A DNA stretch of 64,000 nt from UBA1381 sp964399965 (GCA_964399965.1 CAYNRX010000008.1:1-64000); one strand, 5' to 3'. Positions 16,303-25,253 are shown, counted from the first letter of the stretch. The notes: generated by a model not told the origin, from the sequence alone. Numbers and translations: made by a program.

Positions 16303-16348
16303 TCATTAAAACGACTAAAATAGAGGTCCTTTTTTGTGCATAATACAC

Positions 16349-16397
16349 AAAAACACCGCCTGCATATCGCACAGCACGATACATAGGCGGTGTTTTT
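16349..16397 (-). terminator. terminator of SLH-protein gene
   Basis: A long hairpin with AAAAACACCGCC/GGCGGTGTTTTT arms is flanked by A and T runs on both sides, so it could act in either direction. It follows the SLH gene stop by 29 nt. Confidence 0.85.
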
Positions 16398-16425
16398 ATG
16401 ATTCATATTACTTTTTTAGCAGATA

Positions 16426-19368
16426 TTACTCGTAAATAGCGATAAACTCTATCCGTCCCTGCGCGATGTAGAGCATCACCTTGGAGCATTCCTCGCCGAA
16501 AGATACGATATCCCTAATGTCGTTCACCGAAAGATAGGTCTCGGTGCCGTCCACGTACGGCGTCACCTCGCCTGCCGCGCGATCCACACGCACTATCGGC
16601 AGCTCTGCCGGATCCAGCGATACAAGGAATCTCTCCTCATTTGATGAATCTACGTTGCCCTCGGGGTCAAAGCCGTTCTGCACGATATGCATATACATAC
16701 CATCGCCGGTCTCCGCCTCCTCTATCCTGAGCACATTGGCCATTATTGCTCTTGAATAGGGAACGCCGCTGGAGTTATTGTTATTATACTTAAACGAGAA
16801 CTTACTGTCTGTCCAATCATATTTATATGATACAGTGCTTTCGCTCTCCTCACCGTTCTCATCGGTCACAGTCACCGTCTTGTCGGTAAGCTGGCCGTCA
16901 AGTATGGCGGAGATATCCTCGATATCAAAGATGTTTTTGCGCACCGCAGCCTTACCGTCATCAAGCGCGTACTGGATAACGTCTCCCACTAGGATATCGG
17001 CGAACTTGCTGTCATCTTCAGCCTCTATCTTGGTCTCTGTCTGCGCCGAATTGTACAGCGTGAGCTGATGCGTTATCTCGTCATCGGAGCCGACTATCTC
17101 CTCTGGCGTCCGCGCCACTATCGAATACTTCGTGTTATAGTTTGTGCTGACATTACGAGCCGTGCTGCCGTACACAACTACCAGCGAAGCCGTCTTCGAT
17201 TCGCTGACGTTATATGCCTCTACCCAGTAGCGTACTCCGTTGGTGAATGAGAACCGCTTGTACTCGTCCTTGTCGGAACGGTTCTGGGGCATAAAGAGTA
17301 TCGTTGTCTGGCTGTCTATATAGAAATCGCCAAAGCTCCTATTGGTGCTGCTGTACTGCAATTGCTTAAGCGGCTGATACTTCACCAGCTTCGATTCATC
17401 GGTGTTGGTACCGTATTCCTCCTCGGCGGTTATCACCGAGGTGACCTTGCCGCCCGAAACTCCGATGCGCGCCACCTGCGAAGCGTTGGAAAGAGTGACC
17501 TCGCCGTTCCATATGGAAGCAGCATTGTCAACGTCCTGGTTCTGTAAATCCGACTGCGACGCCAGCTGCAAGCGGGAGACAACAGTCGCGGGAGCTTCCT
17601 TGCGGCCGTTCAGCCGCACGGAATCATCAAGCTGCATCCTCGCCTTGGAGGAATTATTTGTCGGCGAATAAAAGGTCACAAAGCCCTGGGAATCGTCCGT
17701 TTCATCGGTGGAGCTGCTTATGATTATCCCGTACGGTATAGTCTCAGCAGCGGCTACAGTACCGAATATCAATGAATCATCCTTATCTGTATAGAAGGTG
17801 CCGGTAGCGCCTACCCGCAGATCATAGCTCTTCGACTCCAGATAGCTGCGGAAGGTATCTGTCATGTCGTATTCCACATTTTCCACGCTTACCTTGCTGT
17901 CAGCATCGTTTAAGGAGGTTATCGTTCCCGAAACGCGGTTGGAGGTAACGACTACAGTATAAAGCTCACCGTCAAGGCTGCGGGCATATTGCACAACGTC
18001 ATTAGCCGATATCTGGTTGACGTTTATCGCCGAGCCGTTTTTGGTTATGGAATAGGAATAATCAGTGCTGTCGGGATCCAGGATCAGATAATTTCCCGTC
18101 ACCAGCATATCGTTTATGCGGTAGTCGCTGCTGGTCGGAGCAGTCCTTGCGACCATCAAGTCGTAGTCCATTATCGTCAGCAGGTTGATATCGCCGTTGG
18201 AGCCGGCGTCTGTCGCCGTAACGTCTCCGGTGATGAAATCCTCGCTGTTGGGATCGAGCCAGCGCGAAAGAGCCTCATCCAGCGTATATGTACCGCTTGT
18301 CAGGGTGACTGTGGAATCTCTCTTTACGATCTTCCCGTTGTAGATAACGCTCATATCATCGCCCGAAAGGCTCAATACACGCGATCTCTCATCCTCGTCA
18401 TAATATCTTAAGGAACGGTTGTCATAGCTTATTATATCCTTGTGCGAGAGCTGGGTGACGCTGTTTTTTACCGTCTCCTCTTCTATATTTATAAGCTGCA
18501 TCTCACCGAGATTTTCATAGCTGCGGAAATATGCAGTCACCGTCTTACCAAGATAAGGAGTCATATCGGAAATATTCTGGGTGTAGGTCGTATAATTTAT
18601 AACCAGCTCATCATCATAGCTGTCACTGAGGATCCCCATCTCGTACTGCGCCAGCTTTTGAGTGCTGTTTTCAGTCACCGACTCGCCCACGCCGACCACT
18701 ATGCCGGTCACGCGGTATATGCCCAGGTAATCTTCCATTATAGTGTCCTCGGTAATGGTACGCGTGCCATCGCCGTTATCACGCTGAAGCCCTACCTCCA
18801 GGCAATTGTACATAAGCTGTGAAACAACGCCGCGCGAAGCCGGCTCTGTGTAAACAGCGGTTATGTCTGAGGTTATGCCCAGCGTCTGAGCCATCTGTAT
18901 GTATCCGTTCGGATATCCTCCGAACGTCTCTGCGTCAAATCCATAGCCGAGAGTGCCGACCATCATTTTTATCGCCTGTTCATAGGTGATGTTGTCATCA
19001 GGCCCGAAATTACCGTCACCGTAGCCGTTTATTATCCCGCGCTTGTAGATCGTCTGTATCTGGTTGCGGGCGTAATGAGCAGTGATATCGGTAAAATCGT
19101 AAGAGCTGTAGGATATGTCCTCTACGTTCAAAAGCCTCGATACCAGCACCGCAAATTCGGCACGGGTTATGTTGTTATCGGGCTTAAATAGCGACTGTCC
19201 GCCCTCGTCATATCCCTTTATTATTCCCATGGATGACAAAGAGATTATCGCGTCATGGAAAGGGTTTGAAGCGTCCACGTCCGAAAACGCCGCCCCGAGC
19301 ACGCTCTGCGGTATAATCGTGCACATCAGGGTGATAAGGGCAAGGAACGCCGAAAGTTTTTTCTTCAT
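16426..19368 (-). CDS. S-layer homology (SLH) domain protein
   Basis: This 980-residue secreted protein has a signal peptide (about residues 1-25) and SLH repeats in the first 190 residues (FSDVDASNPFHDAIISLSSM, then ITRAEFAVLVSRLL, and a second FTDITAHYARNQIQTIYKRG unit). A long beta-rich, Asp/Ser/Thr-rich region follows without a recognisable catalytic motif. SLH domains bind pyruvylated secondary cell-wall polymer, so it is a surface-anchored structural or binding protein. AGGAGG is 7 nt before the ATG. Its promoter lies upstream of a mobile element that forms a long structured leader. Confidence 0.85.
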   Translation of the reverse strand: MKKKLSAFLALITLMCTIIPQSVLGAAFSDVDASNPFHDAIISLSSMGIIKGYDEGGQSLFKPDNNITRAEFAVLVSRLLNVEDISYSSYDFTDITAHYARNQIQTIYKRGIINGYGDGNFGPDDNITYEQAIKMMVGTLGYGFDAETFGGYPNGYIQMAQTLGITSDITAVYTEPASRGVVSQLMYNCLEVGLQRDNGDGTRTITEDTIMEDYLGIYRVTGIVVGVGESVTENSTQKLAQYEMGILSDSYDDELVINYTTYTQNISDMTPYLGKTVTAYFRSYENLGEMQLINIEEETVKNSVTQLSHKDIISYDNRSLRYYDEDERSRVLSLSGDDMSVIYNGKIVKRDSTVTLTSGTYTLDEALSRWLDPNSEDFITGDVTATDAGSNGDINLLTIMDYDLMVARTAPTSSDYRINDMLVTGNYLILDPDSTDYSYSITKNGSAINVNQISANDVVQYARSLDGELYTVVVTSNRVSGTITSLNDADSKVSVENVEYDMTDTFRSYLESKSYDLRVGATGTFYTDKDDSLIFGTVAAAETIPYGIIISSSTDETDDSQGFVTFYSPTNNSSKARMQLDDSVRLNGRKEAPATVVSRLQLASQSDLQNQDVDNAASIWNGEVTLSNASQVARIGVSGGKVTSVITAEEEYGTNTDESKLVKYQPLKQLQYSSTNRSFGDFYIDSQTTILFMPQNRSDKDEYKRFSFTNGVRYWVEAYNVSESKTASLVVVYGSTARNVSTNYNTKYSIVARTPEEIVGSDDEITHQLTLYNSAQTETKIEAEDDSKFADILVGDVIQYALDDGKAAVRKNIFDIEDISAILDGQLTDKTVTVTDENGEESESTVSYKYDWTDSKFSFKYNNNNSSGVPYSRAIMANVLRIEEAETGDGMYMHIVQNGFDPEGNVDSSNEERFLVSLDPAELPIVRVDRAAGEVTPYVDGTETYLSVNDIRDIVSFGEECSKVMLYIAQGRIEFIAIYE

Positions 19369-19384
19369 TTTTGTCCTCCTTTAA

Positions 19385-19394
19385 TTTCATGTAC
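19385..19394. repeat. target-site duplication, left copy (element 4)
   Basis: TTTCATGTAC precedes the element and recurs exactly at 19609-19618. Confidence 0.85.
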
Positions 19395-19608
19395 TAGTCA
19401 ATTGCGAAACTTTTTCGCAATTGATTTCTGGTTAAGGAAGAAAATAAAAGTTCCGTTGATTGGCGGTCTAAAGACCGCTGAAACTTTTATTTTCGCAATT
19501 TTTGACGCGCATGTCGTCAAAAATTGATTGAAATTCGAGGGTTTCACCCTCGAGCTCCCCAGAATAAGGAAATAATTGTAAAACGCTGTCGCGTTTCGCA
19601 ATTATCTA
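19395..19608 (+). mobile_element. palindromic MITE-like element, copy 4 (core partly deleted)
   Basis: This 214-bp copy has modules A, B, D and Z as in full copies. In module C the three inner hairpins are missing, so the AATTTTTGACG/CGTCAAAAATT closing stem is capped by a short loop. It lies between the SLH promoter (19654-19682) and the SLH start (19368) and so would form most of the mRNA leader. Confidence 0.85.
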
Positions 19609-19653
19609 TTTCATGTACCATAGGCGAAAATACCTATTTCACGCTTATATACC

Positions 19654-19682
19654 ATTTTACTACCTTTTGCCCCGGTTGTCAA
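19654..19682 (-). promoter_or_regulatory. sigma-A promoter of SLH gene
   Basis: On the minus strand TTGACA (19677-19682) and TAAAAT (19654-19659) are 17 bp apart. The predicted leader is about 280 nt and contains the mobile element. Confidence 0.7.
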
Positions 19683-19805
19683 TCAAAAATCCGGTTTTAA
19701 ATTCATTTTTTATGCTAAAAGCATATATCTTTGACATATCGCGTCTATATTTGGCATCAAGGGGAAAGCTTCTGACAAAAATTTTTTAAAAAATCAAAAA
19801 AACAC

Positions 19806-19834
19806 TTGACACAGACGCTCATATCTGGTATACT
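19806..19834 (+). promoter_or_regulatory. promoter of tRNA-Asp
   Basis: TTGACA (19806-19811), a 17-bp spacer and TATACT (19829-19834) lie 12 nt before the tRNA. Confidence 0.9.
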
Positions 19835-19846
19835 AGTCAAGTATCT

Positions 19847-19923
19847 GGCCCGGTAGTTCAGTTGGTTAGAACGCTAGCCTGTCACGCTAGAGGTCGTGGG
19901 TTCGAGCCCCATCCGGGTCGCCA
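19847..19923 (+). tRNA. tRNA-Asp (anticodon GTC)
   Basis: The 77-nt sequence folds into a full cloverleaf. It has GGCCCGG/CCGGGTC acceptor arms, a D arm with AGTTGGTTAGA, the anticodon loop CTGTCAC with GTC, a T arm with GGTTCGAGCC, and an encoded 3' CCA. It is a single-gene transcription unit with its own promoter and terminator. Confidence 0.97.
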
Positions 19924-19952
19924 AAAGCAAGTCTGGGACTTGCTTTTTTTGT
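19924..19952 (+). terminator. terminator of tRNA-Asp
   Basis: AAAGCAAGTC/GACTTGCTTT arms with a 3-nt loop and a T7 tract follow the CCA end directly. Confidence 0.9.
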
Positions 19953-19954
19953 GC

Positions 19955-20006
19955 AAAAATATACCGCCCGTATACAGCGGCTCTGCGCGCGAATACAGGC
20001 GGTATC
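19955..20006 (-). terminator. terminator of nitroreductase gene
   Basis: ATACCGCC/GGCGGTAT arms (19961-19968 and 19998-20005) are followed on the minus strand by ATATTTTTG. Confidence 0.6.
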
Positions 20007-20030
20007 CGGATATCTTTACAGCCCGGCAAA

Positions 20031-20106
20031 TTTTACTGTCCCTTTTGAAAAATACTGTCCCCTTTGATCGGGGTCGCACGGACGCTTATTTTTCTGTCCC
20101 TTTTAC
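20031..20106. repeat. cluster of three GGGACA(G) motifs
   Basis: On the minus strand AAAGGGACAGAAAAA, AAAGGGGACAGTATTTTT and AAAAGGGACAGTAAAA occur within 75 bp at the 3' end of the nitroreductase gene. The first copy overlaps its last codons. A comparable cluster lies at 44071-44150. Confidence 0.5.
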
Positions 20107-20667
20107 AGGAATAATCACTTCTTCAAGCGAACGCTTTGGTACATTTACGGTTCCATTTTCATCGATAAAATATTTAACGCTGCCGTCAAAGCTGCACATC
20201 ACACTTTTCTGTGCCGGATAGCCTACCGCCAAAAGATACAAGACGTCATATTTATCCTCAAGCCGCAAAAGCTCCTTTATCTGCGGCCGCTGTATCGCTC
20301 CCAGCCAGCAGGTGGCAAGACCCGCTTCTTCCGCTGCCAGCATCATATTGGTGACTGCCGCCCCGGCGTCGGTCTCGAAATTGCCGTTCTTGATGCTTTT
20401 ATCCCCCAGTATCGCTATGTAAGAAAGAGGCCGCTCACCTTCGCGGGGAGCCCCATCAGGAAGATAGGCCGCCCATTTTATCAGCGGGAACAGCTCCTCG
20501 CACGTCCGGCGGTCGTCTATCACGGCGAATTTCAGGGGCTGCATATTCCCTCCAAAGGCGGCCACCCGTCCGCAGTCTATAATATCCGCCAATGCTTCGC
20601 GCGGTACCGGTTCCTGGGTGAATTTGCGTATCGTGCGTCTTTTATAGATCGCTTCCTTGACTGTCAT
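20086..20667 (-). CDS. nitroreductase-family flavoprotein
   Basis: This 193-residue protein has the nitroreductase FMN-binding start AIYKRRTIRKFT (residues 6-17) and the later GLATCWLGAIQRPQIKELL and LLAVGYPAQK motifs. These enzymes reduce nitro compounds, quinones or flavins with NAD(P)H; the physiological substrate is unknown. The ATG at 20667 is 7 nt after AGGAGT. The final codons (V-K-G-T-E-K) coincide with a GGGACA motif that is repeated downstream, suggesting the 3' end was altered by that repeat. Confidence 0.9.
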   Translation of the reverse strand: MTVKEAIYKRRTIRKFTQEPVPREALADIIDCGRVAAFGGNMQPLKFAVIDDRRTCEELFPLIKWAAYLPDGAPREGERPLSYIAILGDKSIKNGNFETDAGAAVTNMMLAAEEAGLATCWLGAIQRPQIKELLRLEDKYDVLYLLAVGYPAQKSVMCSFDGSVKYFIDENGTVNVPKRSLEEVIIPVKGTEK

Positions 20668-20753
20668 TTTGATCACTCCTTAGTTTTATTTTCCAGCAGT
20701 GTTTTACAATTATTTATCCTCAGCTTATATTGTACCATTTCCTTTTTGAAAAA

Positions 20754-21164
20754 TCAAGACCCGGCCAGGGATATCATAAATCCATCCAGACGGGTCGTCA
20801 TGATGTCGCCTGCGATTATCACCTCACCGCAGCAGAGGAGATTGGCACGCACGCCGGTCTCCGATTTATCGGGATAGTTCTTTACCTCGTATGTGTACCG
20901 CACGCATTCCTGCCCCAGATACGGCTCGATATCAAGTCCGGCCTCCTTTTGCAGGCGGTTGTAATTTTCGTATACCGCATCGAGATTTTCGGGAAGCACT
21001 ACCTTCTCCTTTTCAATATACCGCCCGCCGGTTTCCCAGCCGTAGGAGGCAAGAAATTCGATATTCCGCACATTCTGACCGCCGCTGTCGGCAAAGGCCG
21101 TATACACTGCCGCCACCGCCATCACCGCCGCCACTGCTGCCGCGTATAAGATCCAGCTTTTCAT
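20754..21164 (-). CDS. DUF4830-like exported small protein
   Basis: This 136-residue protein has an N-terminal hydrophobic signal or anchor (about residues 4-24). Its globular part contains NIEFLASYGWETG, YNRLQKEAGLDIEPYLGQ and RYTYEVKNYPD, which resemble the DUF4830 family of Clostridia. The function is unknown. The ATG at 21164 follows AGGTGA; the GTG at 21173 lies inside that site. It is transcribed away from the DUF378 gene. Confidence 0.7.
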   Translation of the reverse strand: MKSWILYAAAVAAVMAVAAVYTAFADSGGQNVRNIEFLASYGWETGGRYIEKEKVVLPENLDAVYENYNRLQKEAGLDIEPYLGQECVRYTYEVKNYPDKSETGVRANLLCCGEVIIAGDIMTTRLDGFMISLAGS

Positions 21165-21278
21165 ACAGCTCACCTCTGTTCATTCTATACATTTTTTTTG
21201 AAATTATAACCAGTATGTTTTCTTTTTGCGCGCGCAAAATATGAATGCGCATAATACGTAGAAAGGAGTGGCAAGGCA

Positions 21279-21485
21279 ATGATGGACAATACAGCGCTGA
21301 TACTGGTTATAATCGGTGCGATAAATTGGGGATTGATCGGCCTGTTCGGCTTTGACGTCGTTGGCGCCCTGTTCGGCGGGCAGATGTCGATAATTTCGCG
21401 GATAATTTTTACCCTTGTCGGTATAGCCGGACTGTGGTCGATAAATATCCTGTTTAAAGATAAGATACCCAAACACGCGCATTAA
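21279..21485 (+). CDS. DUF378-family small membrane protein
   Basis: This 68-residue protein has two transmembrane helices with the DUF378 signature GAINWGLIGLFGFDVVGALFGG, followed by a second helix FTLVGIAGLWSI. Members such as Bacillus YuzA are small inner-membrane proteins without a known function. AAGGAG lies 10 nt before the first ATG; a second ATG follows at 21282. An intrinsic terminator ends the unit. Confidence 0.88.
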   Translation: MMDNTALILVIIGAINWGLIGLFGFDVVGALFGGQMSIISRIIFTLVGIAGLWSINILFKDKIPKHAH

Positions 21486-21489
21486 AAAA

Positions 21490-21528
21490 CAGGCGGAGAT
21501 GGTATAAAATCGTCTCCGCCTGCTTTTT
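21490..21528 (+). terminator. terminator of DUF378 gene
   Basis: CAGGCGGAGA/TCTCCGCCTG arms are followed by CTTTTTTA. Confidence 0.9.
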
Positions 21529-21588
21529 TATAACAATTTCATAACAACTTTTTAATAAAAACATAATTTTTGAAATATTTGTTGAATA

Positions 21589-21617
21589 TTGACAAAAAAC
21601 CGGCTTTGCTGTATAAT
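21589..21617 (+). promoter_or_regulatory. promoter of BspA-like protein gene
   Basis: TTGACA (21589-21594), a 17-bp spacer and TATAAT (21612-21617) lie about 35 nt before the start. Confidence 0.9.
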
Positions 21618-21652
21618 AAAACTATAGATATCAAACGCAAGGAGCGGCGCTT

Positions 21653-22018
21653 ATGAAAAGGAAATTATTTATGCTTTTTACGGCATTGACCGTTTTTATG
21701 ATACTCTGCGTGCAGTCTCTGGCCGCTGAAGAACCACTGACGCTGGAAATACGCGGCGGCGAAGCCTGGGTCGTTGAGTGCGACCGCATGACGGCCTGCG
21801 GCAGGGTCGAAGTCCCTGCTGAATATCTGGGCGTACCGGTAGTAGGGATCGATGATTTTGCATTTTATTTCTGTGAAAACGTTACCGAGGTATCGCTTCC
21901 GGAAACGGTAAGGGAAATAGGCGAATGGGGCTTTGCGCGGTGCTTTTCTTTAGAGAAGATAAACATTCCTCAGAATGCAGAGCTCGGCCTGGGAGCCTTT
22001 CTCGGCTGTCCGTTATAA
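21653..22018 (+). CDS. secreted BspA-type leucine-rich repeat protein
   Basis: This 121-residue protein has a signal peptide (about residues 1-24, ending SLAAEE). A short run of BspA/LRR_5-type repeats follows (VPVVGIDDFAFYFCENVTEVSLPETVREIGEWGFARCFSLEKINIP). LRR_5 repeats are common in surface and secreted proteins of gut Clostridia, usually in much longer proteins. It is small for the family but has its own promoter and terminator, so it looks like an intact gene. The ligand is unknown. Confidence 0.8.
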   Translation: MKRKLFMLFTALTVFMILCVQSLAAEEPLTLEIRGGEAWVVECDRMTACGRVEVPAEYLGVPVVGIDDFAFYFCENVTEVSLPETVREIGEWGFARCFSLEKINIPQNAELGLGAFLGCPL

Positions 22019-22041
22019 GGACAAAGTTTATGACAGGGTGC

Positions 22042-22082
22042 AAAAAGGGCGTATCGCGGCAATTTTGCGATATGCCCTTTTT
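22042..22082 (+). terminator. terminator of BspA-like protein gene
   Basis: AAAAAGGGC and GTATCGC arms pair with GCGATATGCCCTTTTT. The symmetry could also serve the minus strand. Confidence 0.85.
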
Positions 22083-22255
22083 CTGGTTGTGATAATGATC
22101 CAGCTCTGTACCTGTACAAAATCCCAGCTTTGAAAGCTATATTTCTTTGCAAATCTTATAGTACATGAACAATTTTTTGATATCGCTTTCTTTTTGAATT
22201 TCTTTTGAAATTTTGCGCAAGCTATATGAAAAATAGATTTCAAAGAGGGATCCGT

Positions 22256-23761
22256 ATGAAAGCAAATAAACTGCTGGAAAAGATAGGCTCTAAAATCCCC
22301 GACCCGGTGATAATTTTTATTATCCTCTACGCCGTATTACTTCTGGTAACGGCCGTTTTCGGGGGAAACAGTTTTACTATAGACAACACAGAGTACACGA
22401 TAAAGAATATGTTCGCCGCCGAAAATATCCGCTGGATATTCGACAACGCCCTTCTGGATAACTGGCTGGGCTATGCCGGAGGGATAGTCGGCACTATCCT
22501 TATCGTCATGTTCGGCATAGGCACGGCCGAGGAATCTGGCTTTTTATCCTCGCTGATCCGCCGCGCGGGGGCGAACGTTTCCGATAAGCTGCTGCCATTT
22601 GCCCTCGTTTTTCTGGGGATATTGAGCAATATCGCTACCGACGCCGGATATGTTATCCTCGTGCCCTTGGCCGGGCTTTTGTATGCGGGGATAGGGAAAA
22701 ATCCCATTATCGGCATGGCGGCGGCCTTTGCCGGGGTAAGCGCGGGCTTCAGCGCCAACCTGATACCGGCCACGGTCGTAGACGTTGTTATCGGCACCAA
22801 TGCCGAGGCCTTTTCCGAAAGCCAAGGCGTGCCGTTCGTTTCCTACACCGGACGCCCCTTGAATGCGGCTACGATGAATTATTATTTTATGGCCGCCTCC
22901 ACCGTGCTGCTTGTCGTCCTGGGCGGACTGGTAACAGTAAAAATAACGCGGCCGCGTCTGGAAAAGATGAGCTGGCAGCTGCCGGAGGAGATAAGCAAGG
23001 AAAATTTTTCCGTCGGCAAAAAAGAAAAACGCGCTCTTTGGTGGGGAGGGGCAGGGATCCTTGCGGGCCTGGTGATAGCATCATTGCTTTTCTTCGGGCC
23101 CTTAAAAAGCTACGTCGGCGAAAACGGCAAGACCGTCACCCCGTTTTCTGACAACATTATCCTTATCATAACGCTGATATTCTTCCTCGGAGGACTGTTC
23201 TACGGAATTGCCGCCGGAACGTTTTCCTCTGCCTCGGACGTTATCGGAGCGATGTCCAAACAGCTGGGATCTATGGGCTACGTTCTGGTGCTGACGTTTT
23301 TCAGCTACAATTTCCTCGCGCTTTTAGGCTATACGAACATCGGAGCGTATATCACCTATGCCGGAGCAAATCTGCTGCAAACGATCGGCGCGGATTCGCC
23401 GCTTTTCCTTATAGCGGGCTTTATTTTAGTGACCGCCTTTATCGACCTTTTCGTTGGCGGACTTACCGCCAAATGGATGCTCCTGGGACCGATATTCATC
23501 CCCATGCTCTACCGCGTGAATCCGCTCATGACGCCTGATATCGTGGCGGCCGCCTACCGCGTGGGCGATTCATGCATCAACATCATCTCGCCGATAATGA
23601 CCTATGCCGGTGTGATATTGATGTATATGCGCCGTTACAAGCCGGATTTTACAATAGGCAGCCTTGTGTCGGTGATGGCGCCCTATTCGGCGGTGTTCCT
23701 CGTGGCCTGGACGGTATTTTTGGTATCGTTCGTATTTACGGGACTGCCGCTTGGGTTCTGA
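22256..23761 (+). CDS. AbgT-family transporter
   Basis: This 501-residue membrane protein matches the AbgT family (p-aminobenzoyl-glutamate and related carriers). The N-terminal KIPDPVIIFIILYAVLL, the interior TDAGYVILVPLAGLLYAGIG (about residues 135-155) and the C-terminal GDSCINIISPIMTYAGVILMYMRRYKPD are characteristic. Members import aminobenzoyl-glutamate or export sulfonamides; which applies here is unknown. The ATG at 22256 follows GAGGG; an upstream in-frame ATG at 22205 is not supported. It is monocistronic. Confidence 0.9.
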   Translation: MKANKLLEKIGSKIPDPVIIFIILYAVLLLVTAVFGGNSFTIDNTEYTIKNMFAAENIRWIFDNALLDNWLGYAGGIVGTILIVMFGIGTAEESGFLSSLIRRAGANVSDKLLPFALVFLGILSNIATDAGYVILVPLAGLLYAGIGKNPIIGMAAAFAGVSAGFSANLIPATVVDVVIGTNAEAFSESQGVPFVSYTGRPLNAATMNYYFMAASTVLLVVLGGLVTVKITRPRLEKMSWQLPEEISKENFSVGKKEKRALWWGGAGILAGLVIASLLFFGPLKSYVGENGKTVTPFSDNIILIITLIFFLGGLFYGIAAGTFSSASDVIGAMSKQLGSMGYVLVLTFFSYNFLALLGYTNIGAYITYAGANLLQTIGADSPLFLIAGFILVTAFIDLFVGGLTAKWMLLGPIFIPMLYRVNPLMTPDIVAAAYRVGDSCINIISPIMTYAGVILMYMRRYKPDFTIGSLVSVMAPYSAVFLVAWTVFLVSFVFTGLPLGF

Positions 23762-23808
23762 CGCGCGGTATGCGCAATAGATCATCCTTCACGCCCGAAA
23801 ATTTCCCC

Positions 23809-23837
23809 TTGCAAAACAACGCGGATTATGGTATACT
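23809..23837 (+). promoter_or_regulatory. promoter of HAD-family gene
   Basis: TTGCAA (23809-23814), a 17-bp spacer and TATACT (23832-23837) lie about 35 nt before the GTG start. Confidence 0.75.
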
Positions 23838-23872
23838 TTTTGTGTGAGGAAAATTTAAGGGGAGGCATTTTT

Positions 23873-24505
23873 GTGAAGGCGGCAATATTTGACGTTGACG
23901 GGACTCTTCTCGATTCGATGGGAGTATGGTACGATATTACCGAGGATTATTTCAAAAGACATGGGGCGGCGATAACGAAGGAGCAGGGCGATGCTTTCCA
24001 GGAAATGACTTTGGAAGAATCGCTGCCGATAATAAAGTCGATGCTTTCTATTTCTGATTCGATAGAAGCGATGATGGAAGAATTTAAACAGCTCGTTGCC
24101 TATGAATACGCCTACAAGCTGCCTTTAAAGCCTTATGCCGCAGAATATCTAAAAAAGCTGCACAGCGAGGGCGTAAAACTTGCTATCGCGACCTCCGGGT
24201 ATTTGCAGCTGTGCGAGGCGGCATTTAAACGCTTGGGGATATGGGAATATTTTCAAGCCGCCGCTCTTTCCTCCGAGGTAGGGGTCAACAAGTCGAATCC
24301 CGACGTGTATCTTCTGGCAGCCGAAAGGCTGGGGGTCGCTCCCGGCGGCTGCATGGTCTTTGAAGATATCCTCTCGGGGATAAACGGAGCCAAACGTGCC
24401 GGTATGCGCACCACGGCTGTGTACGACCCCACAAATGAACAATTTACCGCTGCGCTAAAACAGGCGTCCGACCATTATATTACGGGGTGGAAGGACCTTC
24501 TGTAA
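23873..24505 (+). CDS. HAD-family hydrolase (beta-phosphoglucomutase-like)
   Basis: This 210-residue protein has HAD motif I DVDGTLLDS (nucleophile Asp7 and Asp9), motif II IATSG (about residues 108-112), the lysine region EVGVNKSNPDVYL (about 138-150) and motif III VFEDILSGINGA (about 164-175). It belongs to the beta-phosphoglucomutase/phosphatase subclass with a helical cap. The substrate is unknown, most likely a small phosphorylated sugar or nucleotide. The GTG at 23873 is 7 nt after GGGGAGG. Confidence 0.9.
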   Translation: MKAAIFDVDGTLLDSMGVWYDITEDYFKRHGAAITKEQGDAFQEMTLEESLPIIKSMLSISDSIEAMMEEFKQLVAYEYAYKLPLKPYAAEYLKKLHSEGVKLAIATSGYLQLCEAAFKRLGIWEYFQAAALSSEVGVNKSNPDVYLLAAERLGVAPGGCMVFEDILSGINGAKRAGMRTTAVYDPTNEQFTAALKQASDHYITGWKDLL

Positions 24506-24511
24506 GCGATA

Positions 24512-24564
24512 GAGGCTTCAAAGAAGATCAACGCAAGGATCTCCCCTGGAAGCCTCATTTTTTA
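24512..24564 (+). terminator. terminator of HAD-family gene
   Basis: GAGGCTTC (24512-24519) pairs with GAAGCCTC (24549-24556), followed by ATTTTTTA. Confidence 0.75.
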
Positions 24565-24636
24565 TTTTGGTCAAGCCGTCCTTATTCCGCCCGCACAGTC
24601 TCCGCCTTGCAAGCTCCGGCAGATATTTTTTCTATT

Positions 24637-25122
24637 CTACAAACTTCCCAAAGGCCGCACGGGGATATCTATCACTACCGTTTGCAGGCGGCCGTCCTCT
24701 ATCTCCGCCACGGCGTATGTACCCGAATAGCGCACGCTGCCGGGATTTAAAAGCGTCATGCCCATGAAATACTCCGTATTCGGGTAATGCGTATGCCCAT
24801 ATACTACCAAGTCGGCCTTATTCTGGACGCCGGCCTTTTTTATCCTCTCTATCCCCGCCTTAACGCCATAGGTATGGCCATGGGCGATAAATATGCGCTT
24901 ATCATCGATCGTCACCAGCCGCTCGGAGGGATTTGACGAATAGTCGCAGTTGCCGCGTACATAATAAAACGGTATCTCAGGGAATATCGCCTGCAGATCC
25001 TCCGCATCGGAATCATGGTCGCCCGCATGTATGACCGCCGTCACCCCGGGCATGGTGTTCAGCACGTATATACAGTCATCTATATGTTGATGGGTATCGG
25101 AAAAAATAATTATCCGTGTCAA
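24637..25122 (-). CDS. YfcE/MJ0936-family phosphodiesterase
   Basis: This 161-residue calcineurin-like metallophosphoesterase has the full metal-ligand series: SDTH, GDHD, RGNCD, HGHTYG and GHTH, with the family C-terminal NPGS. Small members hydrolyse phosphodiesters in a manganese-dependent manner; the natural substrate is not known. AGGAGAG is 8 nt before a TTG at 25122, which I take as the start, because the GTG at 25131 abuts the ribosome binding site. A degenerate mobile-element remnant lies in its leader. Confidence 0.9.
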   Translation of the reverse strand: MTRIIIFSDTHQHIDDCIYVLNTMPGVTAVIHAGDHDSDAEDLQAIFPEIPFYYVRGNCDYSSNPSERLVTIDDKRIFIAHGHTYGVKAGIERIKKAGVQNKADLVVYGHTHYPNTEYFMGMTLLNPGSVRYSGTYAVAEIEDGRLQTVVIDIPVRPLGSL

Positions 25123-25149
25123 GCCTTTCACTCTCCTTTAATGTATCCG

Positions 25150-25189
25150 TAGTCAATTGCGGAAATCCACCGCATTTTGCAATCATTTG
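25150..25189 (+). repeat. degenerate remnant of the palindromic element
   Basis: TAGTCAATTGCG at the left and GCATTTTGCAATCATT at the right match the two element ends, with almost nothing between them. It forms one imperfect hairpin. No target duplication is visible. Confidence 0.5.
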
Positions 25190-25253
25190 CATATATTGTA
25201 TCACATAAAAAACCGTTTGTCTATAAACAGAATATAAATTTTCCCGCGAAATA

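Noticed and set aside
19398..19601. Small open frames within the palindromic elements (also near 6222-6473 and 25389-25922).
   Set aside because: They follow the palindromes, change frame or are interrupted between copies, and lack ribosome binding sites.
20690..20716. Another remnant of the mobile element (GTTTTACAATTATTTATC).
   Set aside because: Only one end resembles the element, and no partner end or target duplication is visible.
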